Positions 35,451 to 44,785 are shown, counted from the stretch's first letter. The stretch: DNA of 64,000 nt from Chloroflexota bacterium (GCA_026707665.1 JAPOWK010000114.1:1-64000); one strand, 5' to 3'. The notes: generated from the sequence alone by a model not told the origin. A program made the numbers and translations.

Positions 35451-35894
35451 CTACAGGTCCAGAACTTGTGGTTGCTGCGCCTGGTGGGGATGATCGGCGC
35501 CGGCGTAGACTTTGAGCTTCTTGTACATGCGGCGTCCGAGCGGTCCCTTGGGCAGCATACCCTTAATCGCGAGCTTCAGGGCGCGGTTGGGGACCTTTTC
35601 CATCAATTCGCGCAGCGTCAACGACTTCAAGCCGCCGGGATAACCACTGTGACGATAATAGGTCTTCTGGTCCATGCGCTTGCCGGTGACATGGATCTTG
35701 TCCGCATTGACGATGATGACATAGTCGCCGGTGTCGAGATGCGGCGTAAAGTAGGCTTTGTGCGTGCCGCGCAAGAGCGGCGCCACTTTTGAGGCGACGC
35801 GCCCCAGAGTCATGCCTTTCGCATCAATCACCCACCAGCGTCGTTCAATGACGTCAGGCCTTGTCGCGTAAGTCTTTTGCACAATCTGTCTCAT
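35451..35894 (-). CDS. rplM: 50S ribosomal protein L13
   Basis: 147 residues. [24 protein letters not shown] near the start and [17 protein letters not shown] are diagnostic of L13. Its ATG overlaps the truA stop by 4 nt (ATGA), so the two are coupled. The rplM-rpsI pair is conserved in bacteria. Confidence 0.98.
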   Translation of the reverse strand: MRQIVQKTYATRPDVIERRWWVIDAKGMTLGRVASKVAPLLRGTHKAYFTPHLDTGDYVIIVNADKIHVTGKRMDQKTYYRHSGYPGGLKSLTLRELMEKVPNRALKLAIKGMLPKGPLGRRMYKKLKVYAGADHPHQAQQPQVLDL

Positions 35895-36721
35895 GTCTGT
35901 CCCTTCGGCGCCGCCGCCATCATGTCAAGCGCTTCCGCGCGTGTTGTTGATTCCGTCTCCTGGCTCTGTGGGTAGCCGATCGCTTCCAGGATTAGCCCAT
36001 TTGCCGGCGCCAAGTGTTTTGCCCTGGCGATGTCACGACTGCGCAAAATGTCTTCAAATTCACCCGGGCTTATCTCTCCCTGACCGACTTGCGCCATCAC
36101 TCCCACCAGGCGGCGCACCATGTGGTACAGAAAAGCAGTCCCGCGAATTCGATAGCGCAATCTCCGCCCAAATGCTCCCGATTCCGTCTCCCAGCGCGAC
36201 CAATAGATCCGCCGCACCGTATTTGAACTGCCTTGTTGCGGCGGTCTGCCGAAGGCGGCAAAGTCATGTTCGCCCAAGCAAGTCGCCGCCGCCGCATTCA
36301 TCCGCTCCAAATCAAGCGATACGCCGATGAGCTGCCAGACGTGCCGTGTCAGCAGCGGATGGCGGGTCGCCGGTGTCGCGATTCGATAAGCGTATTGCCG
36401 CCAAAGCGCGTCAAATCGCGGATGAAAGCCTTCTTTCCGCCAAAGCCCCCGGAGGGAGATATCCGCTGGCAGCTGCGAATTGATCGCGCGTAATAATTCA
36501 TCGACTCCATGTTTCCATCCGACATCAAAGGCTATCACTTGCCCGCTTGCATGCACGCCCGCATCGGTTCTGCCGGCGCCGACGATGCTTGCCGGCTGCG
36601 CAGTCACCTGGCTTATCGCCTTCTCGACCGCCGCCTGTATCGTTGGCGTCGGTTCCGGCTGACGCTGAAAGCCTTGATAGGCGGTTCCGTCATAAGCCAA
36701 GATCGCGGCGTATCGCCTCAT
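35891..36721 (-). CDS. truA: tRNA pseudouridine synthase A
   Basis: 276 residues; modifies U38-40 in tRNA anticodon arms. [14 protein letters not shown] opens the protein and the catalytic aspartate lies in [13 protein letters not shown] near residue 50. [13 protein letters not shown] is the conserved C-terminal block. The ATG at 36721 ([12 protein letters not shown]) fits the family start; an upstream start would run into rplQ. Located between rplQ and rplM, its usual place. Confidence 0.96.
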   Translation of the reverse strand: MRRYAAILAYDGTAYQGFQRQPEPTPTIQAAVEKAISQVTAQPASIVGAGRTDAGVHASGQVIAFDVGWKHGVDELLRAINSQLPADISLRGLWRKEGFHPRFDALWRQYAYRIATPATRHPLLTRHVWQLIGVSLDLERMNAAAATCLGEHDFAAFGRPPQQGSSNTVRRIYWSRWETESGAFGRRLRYRIRGTAFLYHMVRRLVGVMAQVGQGEISPGEFEDILRSRDIARAKHLAPANGLILEAIGYPQSQETESTTRAEALDMMAAAPKGQT

Positions 36722-36734
36722 TTCAATGAGCGGG

Positions 36735-37142
36735 TCAATCCTCCGCCTCGTGATCCACCAACTCAATCAGCGCCATCTCGGCGTTATCGCCCTTGCGCGG
36801 TCCCAACTTGTAGATCCGCGTATAGCCGCCTGGCCGATCTTCATAGAGCGGCGCCAATTCATCAAATACGACCCCGACCAGTTCGCGATCATTATTCAAG
36901 CGCCGGGCGACTTGACGGCGCGCGTGCACGGCGATCAGGTCGTCGCCCTTCGCTTCCGCTTTCGCCAGCCCGCGTTTGGCAATCGTAATCAGTCGCTCGG
37001 CATGACCTTGTACGAATTTGGCTTTGTGATAAGTCGTTCTGATCCGTCCATGCACAAACAACTGACTCGCCAGATTCATGCGCAGCGCCTTTCGATGGCT
37101 GCCGCTGCGATTTAGTTTCTTTCCGTGACGACGATGTCGCAT
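36735..37142 (-). CDS. rplQ: 50S ribosomal protein L17
   Basis: 135 residues. MRHRRHGKKLNRSGSHRKAL is the classic L17 start, and GGYTRIYKLGPRKGDNAEMALIEL the classic end, followed by a short acidic HEAED tail. It follows rpoA by 17 nt, the normal order. Confidence 0.98.
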   Translation of the reverse strand: MRHRRHGKKLNRSGSHRKALRMNLASQLFVHGRIRTTYHKAKFVQGHAERLITIAKRGLAKAEAKGDDLIAVHARRQVARRLNNDRELVGVVFDELAPLYEDRPGGYTRIYKLGPRKGDNAEMALIELVDHEAED

Positions 37143-37159
37143 ACTTCCGCCTCGTTTGC

Positions 37160-38182
37160 TTACTGCTCGGTCTTCTCATGCGGCCAGTAGTTCTTTTCCT
37201 GCAGCTTCTGCTCCAGCTCGTCCAGCGACTTCTCGCCGAAGTTGCGGATCGCCAGCATGGCATCCGGTCCGCGATTTAGCATATCCAGCACGTCGCCCAC
37301 AGACGTGATGCCCGTGCGCTTCAGTGAGTTGAACACGCGCACGCTCAAGTCCAGCTCTTCGATCGGCTTGTCATAGAGCGGCGGATAGGTCGGCTCATCC
37401 TCGATCTGTGGCGGCAACTCAATATTGCGGAACCAGTCATCATCGACGCCAGCAACCACCTTGAGGTGGTGCATCAAAATCTGAGCCGATTGCGCCAGCG
37501 CCTCTTCCGGGCGGATCGTCCCGTCCGTCCAAAGCTCAAGCACCAATCTGTCGTAATTGGTCCGCTGTCCGACGCGAGCGCGCTCCACTTCAAAGTTGAC
37601 GCGTTTGATAGGACTGAAAATGGCGTCCACCGGCAACTCGCCAATTGGCAGCCGTCCGCGATCTTCCGCCGGGCTGAATCCACGTCCCATTTGCACCTCG
37701 AATTCCATCTCAATGTTGACATCGTGACCGTCAACCGTGAATAGATAGAGGCTGGGATTCTCGATTTGCACTTCCGCCGGCGCCCAGATATCCGCCGCCG
37801 TCACAATCCCGTCGGCGCCGCTATAGGTCAGGCGCAGCCGCGAGCTTTCCACACCATGCAAGACCAGCCGCAGTTGCTTGATCTGCAGGATAAGCTGCGT
37901 CATGTCTTCGCGCACATGCGGGACTTCGGAGAATTCATGATGCACATCCGAGACGCGAATGCTCGTGACCGCCGCCCCGGGCAAAGACGAAAGCAGAACA
38001 CGCCGCAATGCGTTGCCCAAGGTCAAGCCATAGCCGCTCTCGAGCGGGCTGATGATGAAACGACCATAATCCTTGGTGATGTTCTGGCTCTCCACTTGAT
38101 GCGGCAGAACCATGTTGGCCGTGACTAGGTTGGCATCAACGACGTTTGCCTCGACCGAGGCGGACTCTGTTGGATACACCAT
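37160..38182 (-). CDS. rpoA: RNA polymerase alpha subunit
   Basis: 340 residues. The N-terminal assembly domain has LESGYGLTLGNALRRVLLSSLPG near residue 47. The C-terminal domain has LSVRVFNSLKRTGI and RNFGEKSLDELEQKL, the helix-hairpin-helix that touches UP-elements and regulators. There is an N-terminal extension of about 20 residues rich in Val/Ala/Asn. rpsD, which usually precedes rpoA, is absent; rpsK is only 21 nt upstream. Confidence 0.98.
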   Translation of the reverse strand: MVYPTESASVEANVVDANLVTANMVLPHQVESQNITKDYGRFIISPLESGYGLTLGNALRRVLLSSLPGAAVTSIRVSDVHHEFSEVPHVREDMTQLILQIKQLRLVLHGVESSRLRLTYSGADGIVTAADIWAPAEVQIENPSLYLFTVDGHDVNIEMEFEVQMGRGFSPAEDRGRLPIGELPVDAIFSPIKRVNFEVERARVGQRTNYDRLVLELWTDGTIRPEEALAQSAQILMHHLKVVAGVDDDWFRNIELPPQIEDEPTYPPLYDKPIEELDLSVRVFNSLKRTGITSVGDVLDMLNRGPDAMLAIRNFGEKSLDELEQKLQEKNYWPHEKTEQ

Positions 38183-38203
38183 ATAACCAGGCTTCCTTTT
38201 CGA

Positions 38204-38602
38204 CTAAACCCGCCGGCGCTTAGGCGGGCGAACGCCATTATGCGGCACCGGCGTCACGTCCGATATGGAACGGACTTTCAACCCACTCTGCTGGATGGAC
38301 CGAATCGCTGCTTCTCGGCCCGGACCCGGACCCTTGACGAAGATATCAACCTCTTTCATGCCGTGCTGCTGCGAGTTCGCCGCTGCGGTTTCCGCCGCCA
38401 TGCGCGCCGCGTAAGGCGTGTTTTTGCGGCTGCCGGTGAAGCCGGAGGTGCCGGCGCTCGCCCAGGTGATGACATTCCCCGATTGATCCGTCATCGATAC
38501 GATGGTGTTGTTAAAGGTGGCATGAATATGCGCCTGACCATAGGGGATATTCTTAAAGACTCGTCTGGCAGTTCCGCGACTGCCTCGCCCTGTTCTTGCC
38601 AT
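38204..38602 (-). CDS. rpsK: 30S ribosomal protein S11
   Basis: 132 residues. [22 protein letters not shown] and the C-terminus [18 protein letters not shown] are diagnostic. CGGAGCG precedes the ATG. It follows rpsM after a 133-nt gap that contains an inverted repeat, unusually long for this operon. Confidence 0.98.
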   Translation of the reverse strand: MARTGRGSRGTARRVFKNIPYGQAHIHATFNNTIVSMTDQSGNVITWASAGTSGFTGSRKNTPYAARMAAETAAANSQQHGMKEVDIFVKGPGPGREAAIRSIQQSGLKVRSISDVTPVPHNGVRPPKRRRV

Positions 38603-38661
38603 TCATTCGCTCCGGATAAACTTAGATAATCGCTGCTGCAAGAGTCCGCTATTTCAAAATG

Positions 38662-38722
38662 CTGCTGGCCGATTATCGCCAGGGCTTCAGCCTCAATGCA
38701 TTTGCCGCTCGGTCGCCAGCAG
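38662..38722 (-). promoter_or_regulatory. Inverted repeat in the rpsM-rpsK gap
   Basis: CTGCTGGC (38662-38669) and GCCAGCAG (38715-38722) are perfect 8-bp complements with a 45-nt interior that holds a smaller GGCT/AGCC hairpin. A short T-run (CATTTTG) follows on the minus strand. It could be an autoregulatory or partial-termination structure. Confidence 0.45.
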
Positions 38723-38735
38723 TGAGTATGCGCGC

Positions 38736-39122
38736 CTATTTCTTGGTTGCGCCACGACGGCGGCCGCGCCCGGCAACAGTTTGCTTTTTGCCGCGCCGCG
38801 TACGACCGTTGGTTCGCGTCCGCTGTCCGCGGACCGGTAGACGCCGCCGATGACGCAGACCGCGATAAGAATTGATTTCCATCAATCGTTTGATATTCAG
38901 TTGCGTTTGCCGGCGCAAATCGCCTTCAATGGTCAATCCGCTAACCAACTCGCGAATACGCTGCAATTCGCTCTCACTCAAATCGCGAACGCGCGTGTCC
39001 TGGTCGATGCCGGCGCTATCCAGCAGCTGTATACTGGTGGACTTGCCGATGCCGAAAATATAGGTCAAGCCGATGACGACGCGCTTGTCCCGCGGCAGAT
39101 CAACACCCTCAATACGAGCCAT
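38736..39122 (-). CDS. rpsM: 30S ribosomal protein S13
   Basis: 128 residues. [26 protein letters not shown] at the start and [21 protein letters not shown] are diagnostic; the tail is Arg/Lys-rich. GGAG lies seven nt before the ATG at 39122; a GTG one codon earlier is less well placed. It follows rpmJ. Confidence 0.97.
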   Translation of the reverse strand: MARIEGVDLPRDKRVVIGLTYIFGIGKSTSIQLLDSAGIDQDTRVRDLSESELQRIRELVSGLTIEGDLRRQTQLNIKRLMEINSYRGLRHRRRLPVRGQRTRTNGRTRRGKKQTVAGRGRRRGATKK

Positions 39123-39150
39123 CACAATTCTCCTTGATCATTCCGGGGAA

Positions 39151-39264
39151 CTAGCCCTGCCTCTGTTTGTGCTTCGGGTTTTCACAGATGATCATCACCC
39201 GCCGCTTTCGCTTGATAACCCGGCACTTGGGGCAACGGCGTTTGACGCTTGCTGATACCTTCAT
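39151..39264 (-). CDS. rpmJ: 50S ribosomal protein L36
   Basis: A 37-residue protein, [20 protein letters not shown] at the start. Zinc ligands Cys11, Cys14, Cys27 and His32 are all present, so this is the zinc-binding (C+) form. It sits directly before rpsM as usual, but infA, which normally precedes it, is missing. A promoter is found about 160 nt upstream. Confidence 0.96.
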   Translation of the reverse strand: MKVSASVKRRCPKCRVIKRKRRVMIICENPKHKQRQG

Positions 39265-39426
39265 GCGCTTTCCCTCTGTATCACTTCCATTCGCCGACCG
39301 ACGATTTCCAATTGACGCGCAATTTACAAAGACATCTATCTACAGATGCGCGAATAACTGATATGAGACAATCTACTTTTCTGCAATCGTGCCGATTCAT
39401 CGCGAGGCGCATTGCAGCGAACGGAC

Positions 39427-39454
39427 ATTGTATCACAGCGTTCTGCTATGTAAA
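39427..39454 (-). promoter_or_regulatory. Promoter of the rpmJ-rpsM-rpsK-rpoA-rplQ operon
   Basis: On the minus strand TTTACA (39449-39454), 16 nt and TACAAT (39427-39432). It gives the alpha operon its own start downstream of the inserted hydrolase gene, with a leader of about 155 nt to rpmJ. Nothing resembling infA is found in that leader. Confidence 0.65.
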
Positions 39455-39470
39455 TGGACATTTCCGCCGT

Positions 39471-40928
39471 TTAGCCGTCATCTTGATCTTGCTCGACAAA
39501 TTGCGGCGGCCTCAAGGACGAAAGGCACTCAGCGTCCGGCGCCTGCATCGGATCAGACAACCAGGCGCGCATCAGCTCCCCGGCGCAAGCATCAGACTCC
39601 AGCACCCCGTGCCCCACGTGCGGGAAGACGACATTCCAGCTCTTGCTCAAATGCTCAGAAGCGATTTGAGCCCAGTGGGGCGGCGTTGCCGGATCGTAGG
39701 CGCCCGATAGCAACAGCGCCGGCACATCGCTCTTGACCGCTCGCGAGATAATGTCTGGCGCCGCCGGCACATTCCACAGCTCACATTGGTCGCGCAGAAG
39801 CCGGACAACTGGATCGATGACGCGCGCTATCGCCTCTGAAACCGTCGATTCGATTGTATCTTCGCGCTGCGAAACGGCCGACCGCGCAGCCTCAGAGCAG
39901 CGGACACTCAGTTCGAAGCCTTCACTGCGGAAATCGAGGTCATGCCAATGCGGCATTTTCAATAGCCCGTCTATCAAAATGAACAGGTCGTAGACGCTGG
40001 CGTCAAAAGAGGCAATGAGATGCGGCAGAATGGGGATCGATTCCTGGTAACGCATCACGCCGACGGTCCAGGCAAGGAATTGGTCGCCGTTCAAGGTCCG
40101 TCCGGTGCTCTCCCCCAAATGGTAAAGCTCGGGCGGCGCGGCATTCATCTCGGCGACGACCTGGTAAAACATATCTCGCAGCTGCGGATACAATTCATGG
40201 CAAGCTGCGTCCGCCTCGCAATCGGCAAATAGGCGCTCGAGCGCACGCGCGGAATTGCTCGCAAGTTCCGCCAGGTCATTTCGCGGTGGCGGATAGACGC
40301 CATCGAGCACCAATGTTCGAATGCGCTCTGGAGCCATTGACGATAGTAGCAGTGCCAGCCGGCTGCCGTAGGAATTGCCATAGAGATTCACTTGTTCAAG
40401 CTCAAGGGCGACCAATAGGTCATGAACATCCCGGACGACTGACATAAAATGGTACTGCGACAGCTCCACGCCCTGTTCGATCAGGCGCTGACGGCAGGCG
40501 CGAATCCAATCGTCGCCTTCGACCTCGCCATATTCCGGGCAATCAAGCGAGGGAAGCGAAAGCCCAGTTCCTCGTTGATCGACCAGTATGATTTCGTATT
40601 CCTGATGCAATGGCGATGACAGCCAGAAATTCAAATCGGCCGAAGCTGGGTCGCCAGGTCCCCCGGCCAGGTGAAGGATTGGCGCGTTTCCAGCCGCGGT
40701 CACGGGCGGTATGCGCAGGAAAAAAAGATTGACCCGGCGCCCCTGGTCCGGCGCTTGACGGTTCTCAGGCATCAACGCTCGGCCGCAACTGATCTGCGCC
40801 TCCACCGCGCTTGCTTCCGCGAGAAAATGCTCGGGGCAAGCTAGGGCCATTATTTCGACCGCAGGTTCCAGTGCGCCTGCGGTGGGCGACAGCAGCAGGA
40901 GCAGCAGACAGAGGCAAGTTCTACACAC
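39471..40928 (-). CDS. Secreted alpha/beta hydrolase, tripeptidyl-aminopeptidase-like (S33 type)
   Basis: 485 residues. A signal peptide with a poly-Leu core is cleaved near residue 20 (PTAGA). The alpha/beta-hydrolase core shows HLAGGPGDP (oxyanion), VDQRGTGLS, the nucleophile elbow GNSYGSRLALLL, and the late Asp and His in LLSGAYDPATPP and HVGHGVLES. The TAP-like C-terminal region and cysteines fit extracellular proline-iminopeptidase/tripeptidyl-aminopeptidase relatives. GTG start with GGAG seven nt upstream, 12 nt after map. Its place inside the spc/alpha region is unusual. Substrate is inferred only at family level. Confidence 0.88.
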   Translation of the reverse strand: MCRTCLCLLLLLLSPTAGALEPAVEIMALACPEHFLAEASAVEAQISCGRALMPENRQAPDQGRRVNLFFLRIPPVTAAGNAPILHLAGGPGDPASADLNFWLSSPLHQEYEIILVDQRGTGLSLPSLDCPEYGEVEGDDWIRACRQRLIEQGVELSQYHFMSVVRDVHDLLVALELEQVNLYGNSYGSRLALLLSSMAPERIRTLVLDGVYPPPRNDLAELASNSARALERLFADCEADAACHELYPQLRDMFYQVVAEMNAAPPELYHLGESTGRTLNGDQFLAWTVGVMRYQESIPILPHLIASFDASVYDLFILIDGLLKMPHWHDLDFRSEGFELSVRCSEAARSAVSQREDTIESTVSEAIARVIDPVVRLLRDQCELWNVPAAPDIISRAVKSDVPALLLSGAYDPATPPHWAQIASEHLSKSWNVVFPHVGHGVLESDACAGELMRAWLSDPMQAPDAECLSSLRPPQFVEQDQDDG

Positions 40929-40940
40929 AAACGCTCTCCG

Positions 40941-41726
40941 CTAAGCCAATGTCAAGATTCGCGGTCCTGCTTCCGTGATGGCGACCGTATGCTCAAAATG
41001 GGCGGTCAGCGAGCCGTCCTTTGTGACCACCGTCCAGCCATCGTCCAGCTCCACAAGATCGGGACGCCCGGCAATCAGCATCGGCTCGATGGCGTAGGTC
41101 ATACCGACCTGCAGATCATAATCTTCCCACTGATGCTTGCTCTTCTTGCTATGCCACCAATTCGGCACTTGCGGCTCTTCATGCATCGCTTGGCCGACGC
41201 CGTGGCCAGTATACTCGCGCGCCACGCTGTAGCCTTGCCTGCCCGCGCATTTCGCGGTCGCTTTAGCGACATCGCTGATCTTGTTGCCGAGGATCGATGC
41301 TTGAATGGCAGCGTCCAGAGCGGCCTCGGTCGCGTTGAGCAGGCGCTTCGCCGAGCGCGATATCTCGCCGACAGGATGAGTGAAGGCGGCGTCACCCACG
41401 TAGCCCTGATAGAAGCAAGCGACATCAATGCCGATGACATCGCCCTCGGCGAGCGCGCGCGATGCAGAGGGTATGCCGTGCACGAGTTCGTTATTGATGG
41501 ACGCGGTTATCGTCGCGGGAAAGGGCGGATGGTCGCCCGGCGCGTAACCGAGGAAGGCGGGTTCGGCGCCGTGATCGCGCAGCACCGTCAGGGCTATTGT
41601 ATCGAGTCGCTTGGTGGTAACCCCGGGTTCAATCGCGCGCCGCATCTCCTCATGCGCGATTGCCACGATGCGTCCGGCCTGGCGCATGATATCCAGCTCT
41701 TCGGCTGTCTTCAGGACCGGGGCCAT
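40941..41726 (-). CDS. map: Methionine aminopeptidase, type I
   Basis: 261 residues. It removes N-terminal Met from nascent proteins. The five metal ligands are visible: Asp in IGIDVACFYQGYVGDAAFT (two), His in EYTGHGVGQAMHEEPQVPN, and Glu in YAIEPMLIAG and FEHTVAIT. The His of NNELVHGIPS is the substrate-binding one. It lies 30 nt behind adk, the conserved order. Confidence 0.96.
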   Translation of the reverse strand: MAPVLKTAEELDIMRQAGRIVAIAHEEMRRAIEPGVTTKRLDTIALTVLRDHGAEPAFLGYAPGDHPPFPATITASINNELVHGIPSASRALAEGDVIGIDVACFYQGYVGDAAFTHPVGEISRSAKRLLNATEAALDAAIQASILGNKISDVAKATAKCAGRQGYSVAREYTGHGVGQAMHEEPQVPNWWHSKKSKHQWEDYDLQVGMTYAIEPMLIAGRPDLVELDDGWTVVTKDGSLTAHFEHTVAITEAGPRILTLA

Positions 41727-41756
41727 TGGCGTCGTATCGCAAGAATCATACAGAAG

Positions 41757-42458
41757 CTAGTCCGTCTCAAGCGCGCGCTCGATTTCTGCCCAAACAGCTT
41801 CAATGCTCTGGTCGGCATTGATTTTGCGCACAATGCCTTTCGCTTCAAAATAGCTGATTAGCGGCTGAGTCGTTTCCAGAAAGGTGTCAATCCGCTTGAT
41901 GATCGCATCGGCGCTGGCGTCGTCGGGGCGCCTCCTGAGAATCTCGCCGCCGTCCCGCAGCGAAGCGTCCAGACGCGGTGGAAATGAGCTGTCGTCAGCC
42001 GGCGTCCAACTGAAGTCAACCCCATCAGCGTTGTAGTAATAATTGTAGCTGGCGCCGTCGTCGGCTGATACTCGTCCGAAAGCGCGTTTGAAAGCGACAT
42101 ACAGGTCAAGCTCGAGCAACAGCACCGCATTGACGCGAGCCCCCTTCGCCTGCAAATGCCGCTCCAGGAAAGCCGCCTGAATTCGATTACGCGGGAAACC
42201 ATCAAGGATAACTCCGTTTTGCGCGTCCGCTTGCGCGAGCCGATCGGCGACGATCGCGTTGGTCGTGTCATCATCCACCAACTGCCCTGAAACCATGATG
42301 TCTTGCACTTTTCGCGCCAGAGCATCCTTGCGCGTACGCATCGCCCGAAATAGATCACCGGTGGAGACCTGCGGGATGCCGTAGCGCTCTTCGATCAACT
42401 TAGCCTGCAATCCTTTGCCTGCGCCCTGTACCCCCATCAAGATGACATACAAGCTCAT
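41757..42458 (-). CDS. adk: Adenylate kinase with divergent LID region
   Basis: 233 residues; interconverts AMP, ADP and ATP. The P-loop reads GVQGAGKGLQAK (usually GxPGAGKGTQ), the AMP-binding block is STGDLFRAM, and ILDGFPRNRIQA is the GFPR motif. The LID between about 125 and 180 is longer than usual, without the zinc Cys pairs or the standard YH motif, and is rich in Tyr/Asn/Asp (SYNYYYNADG). RRRPDD restores the family pattern. Its position between secY and map supports adk. GGAG precedes the ATG. Confidence 0.9.
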   Translation of the reverse strand: MSLYVILMGVQGAGKGLQAKLIEERYGIPQVSTGDLFRAMRTRKDALARKVQDIMVSGQLVDDDTTNAIVADRLAQADAQNGVILDGFPRNRIQAAFLERHLQAKGARVNAVLLLELDLYVAFKRAFGRVSADDGASYNYYYNADGVDFSWTPADDSSFPPRLDASLRDGGEILRRRPDDASADAIIKRIDTFLETTQPLISYFEAKGIVRKINADQSIEAVWAEIERALETD

Positions 42459-42504
42459 CACGCAAACTCCCGACTCCTCTGTCGGCTCCTGAAGTATCGC
42501 CTAA

Positions 42505-42546
42505 CAAAAACAGAGCCGAGATCAAGAATCTGACATACTCGGCTCT
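42505..42546 (-). terminator. Terminator-like hairpin between secY and adk
   Basis: On the minus strand AGAGCCGAG and CTCGGCTCT (42538-42546 with 42512-42520) form a perfect 9-bp stem with a 17-nt loop, followed by GTTTTTGTT. It lies 25 nt after the secY stop. It would end or attenuate the spc transcript before adk. Confidence 0.7.
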
Positions 42547-42570
42547 TTCGAATCGGCTCAGAGAACTGGA

Positions 42571-43917
42571 CTAGCGCATGAAACCTTCGTAGTTCCGCAT
42601 CACCAGTTGCGCTTCCAACTGTCGCATCGTGTCAATGACGACGCCGACGACGATGATCAAACCGGAACCGGAAATTACCAGGCCAGCATTGATGACCGCG
42701 CCCGATGCCGAGGCTTCCAAGGGGAATATAATGCGATTCACCAGATCGACCATGCCGGGAATAATCGCGATCACGCCCAGAAAGAAAGCGCCAACGAAAG
42801 TGATGCGCCGCGTCGTGCTCTTGATGTAGTCTTCTGTCCGCTTGCCTGGGCGGATTCCCGGGATGAAGCCGCCATTGCGCTGCAGCGTCTCAGCAAGATT
42901 CTGATTGCCCACCATCACCTCGGCGTAGAAAAAGGTGAAGCCGACCGTCATCAGGAAGAAGGTGCCCCAATAGAGCAAGCCCTGTTGATTGCCAAAGGTG
43001 GATTGAATCGTATTGCCGACGGCGCCCGGCGGGAACAGGCTGGCGATGATGGCGGGAAAGGTGATGATCGACTGGGCGAAGATGAGCGGGATCATGCCGA
43101 CCGGATTGACGCGCAGCGGAATGAAGCTATCTTGCTGGGCGAACTGGCGGTTGCCGCGCACTCTGCGGCCATACTGAACCGGAATACGCCGCACGCCTTC
43201 TTGTATCACGACGACGGCGAGTACGCTCAGGACGGTGATGACGACAAACAAGACCAGATTGTAAATGCTGCGATCGGGCTGCTGAGTCAGCAAACGAATC
43301 AGGTTTTGCGGCGCCTGCGCGACGATACCGGCGAAGATGATGATCGAAATGCCATTGCCGATGCCCTGCTCCGTTATCAATTCGCCGAGCCAGATGGCGA
43401 ACATCGTGCCCGCCGTCATGGTCGTCAGCACCGAAACGGTCAGCAGCAAATTGCTGCCCAAGCCAAATCCAAAGCCGGGGATGATCTCGGCGCCCGTTCC
43501 CGTCGCCAGGTTGAAGATGCTGATCTGCCCCAAGGCCTGCAAAACCGCCATCGGAATCGCCACATAGTAAGTGTAACGCTGGATCTTTTCCTGTCCGCCG
43601 GGTTCGCGCTGGATGCGCTCAAGCGCTGGCACAATTGGGACCAGCAGCTGAAAGATAATCGAGGCGGTGATGTAGGGATACACACCGTTGGCGATCACGC
43701 TAAAATTGGCGACCGCGCCACCGGACAGCAGGTTCATCACCTGGATCAAGTTGCCAGCGCTGCTGCCGCTTTCGAAGACTTGCCGCAGAACATTGCGGTC
43801 GACGCCAACTACGGGCACATGCGCGGCGAACTGATAGACGATCAGGATGAAGACGGTGAAGAGCAGCTTATTGCGCACATCCGGCAGACGCCACGCGTTT
43901 TTCAGTGCTTGAATCAT
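42571..43917 (-). CDS. secY: Preprotein translocase subunit SecY
   Basis: 448 residues with ten predicted transmembrane helices. It starts with the usual amphipathic IQALKNAWRLPDVRNKLLFT, and has the plug-region VMNLLSGGAVANFSVIANGVYPYITASII and the C-terminal IRPGKRTEDYI cytoplasmic loop that contacts ribosome and SecA. It follows rplO after a 137-nt gap. Confidence 0.98.
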   Translation of the reverse strand: MIQALKNAWRLPDVRNKLLFTVFILIVYQFAAHVPVVGVDRNVLRQVFESGSSAGNLIQVMNLLSGGAVANFSVIANGVYPYITASIIFQLLVPIVPALERIQREPGGQEKIQRYTYYVAIPMAVLQALGQISIFNLATGTGAEIIPGFGFGLGSNLLLTVSVLTTMTAGTMFAIWLGELITEQGIGNGISIIIFAGIVAQAPQNLIRLLTQQPDRSIYNLVLFVVITVLSVLAVVVIQEGVRRIPVQYGRRVRGNRQFAQQDSFIPLRVNPVGMIPLIFAQSIITFPAIIASLFPPGAVGNTIQSTFGNQQGLLYWGTFFLMTVGFTFFYAEVMVGNQNLAETLQRNGGFIPGIRPGKRTEDYIKSTTRRITFVGAFFLGVIAIIPGMVDLVNRIIFPLEASASGAVINAGLVISGSGLIIVVGVVIDTMRQLEAQLVMRNYEGFMR

Positions 43918-44054
43918 AGAATCTGTTCCTCATCAATCAGGGGAAGCCAGCGACGGCGCTGCCACGGCCGCGCTCATCTCTGGCCGCCTCTACATCGTAT
44001 ACGCAGGAGATGCGCTTTGCGTTCTGCTTATGGACGACCCGCTCGAAGCGTTCT

Positions 44055-44585
44055 TCAGTCGGCATCACCGTAGAGGCGTTCCATATCCGCTTTGCGCAGC
44101 CGCTTAACGGTCGCGCGCGCGCCAGTCACTTTCAAGGCATGCGCATGGACTCTGCCGCCGGCCTTCTCTATTTTCTTAGCCGCGCTCTTGCTGAACTTGT
44201 TGGCATGCACTTCCAGCCCTTTGCTCAAGTCACCACGACCGAGCACCTTGATCGGCTCATCAGCCTTCCGCACCAAGCCAAGGGCGAGAAGCGATTCGCC
44301 GTTGACCACTACGCCATCCTCAAACCGCGCCTCCAGCATATCGACGTTCACTTCCTGATAGTGGATGGCAAAGATATTGGTGAATCCGCGTTTGAATGGC
44401 AAGCGCCGCACTAAAGGCAATTGACCGCCCTCGAAGTAGGGTCCCTTACCGCTACCGCCGCTACGCGCGCCCTGGCCTTTGTGGCCGCGCCCGGCAGTCT
44501 TGCCTTGGCCCGCGGCGATGCCACGGCCGACGCGCTTGCGCCTGCGCTTTGAGCCCGGGTCGGGCTTCAAATCATGCAATTTCAT
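44055..44585 (-). CDS. rplO: 50S ribosomal protein L15
   Basis: 176 residues, longer than the usual 145. [38 protein letters not shown] and a C-terminal extension beyond [23 protein letters not shown]. Its ATG overlaps the rpmD stop by 4 nt. Confidence 0.97.
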   Translation of the reverse strand: MKLHDLKPDPGSKRRRKRVGRGIAAGQGKTAGRGHKGQGARSGGSGKGPYFEGGQLPLVRRLPFKRGFTNIFAIHYQEVNVDMLEARFEDGVVVNGESLLALGLVRKADEPIKVLGRGDLSKGLEVHANKFSKSAAKKIEKAGGRVHAHALKVTGARATVKRLRKADMERLYGDAD

Positions 44586-44785
44586 TCGTCTTCGACCTCT
44601 TCGACTTTCACCAGATGGCTGACCTTGGCGACCATGCCGCGAATCTGGGGCGCGTCACCAATCAATACACTCTGGCTCATCCGGCGCAATCCGAGCGACT
44701 TGACCGTCGCCTTCTGTCTGTGGTTGTACCCGATCGGGCTCTTGACCAGCGTGATTTTCAGCATCTTGCCGCCGCTCTCAGACAT
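44582..44785 (-). CDS. rpmD: 50S ribosomal protein L30
   Basis: 67 residues. The ATG at 44785 has GGAG eight nt upstream; a second ATG at 44764 gives the minimal 60-residue form. [25 protein letters not shown] is diagnostic. It overlaps the rpsE stop and the rplO start, so it is tightly coupled on both sides. Confidence 0.95.
   Translation of the reverse strand: MSESGGKMLKITLVKSPIGYNHRQKATVKSLGLRRMSQSVLIGDAPQIRGMVAKVSHLVKVEEVEDE

Noticed and set aside
42607..44073. 488-codon frame on the strand opposite secY
   Set aside because: secY on the other strand is unmistakable; the antisense product is a low-complexity Asp/Arg/His-rich sequence.
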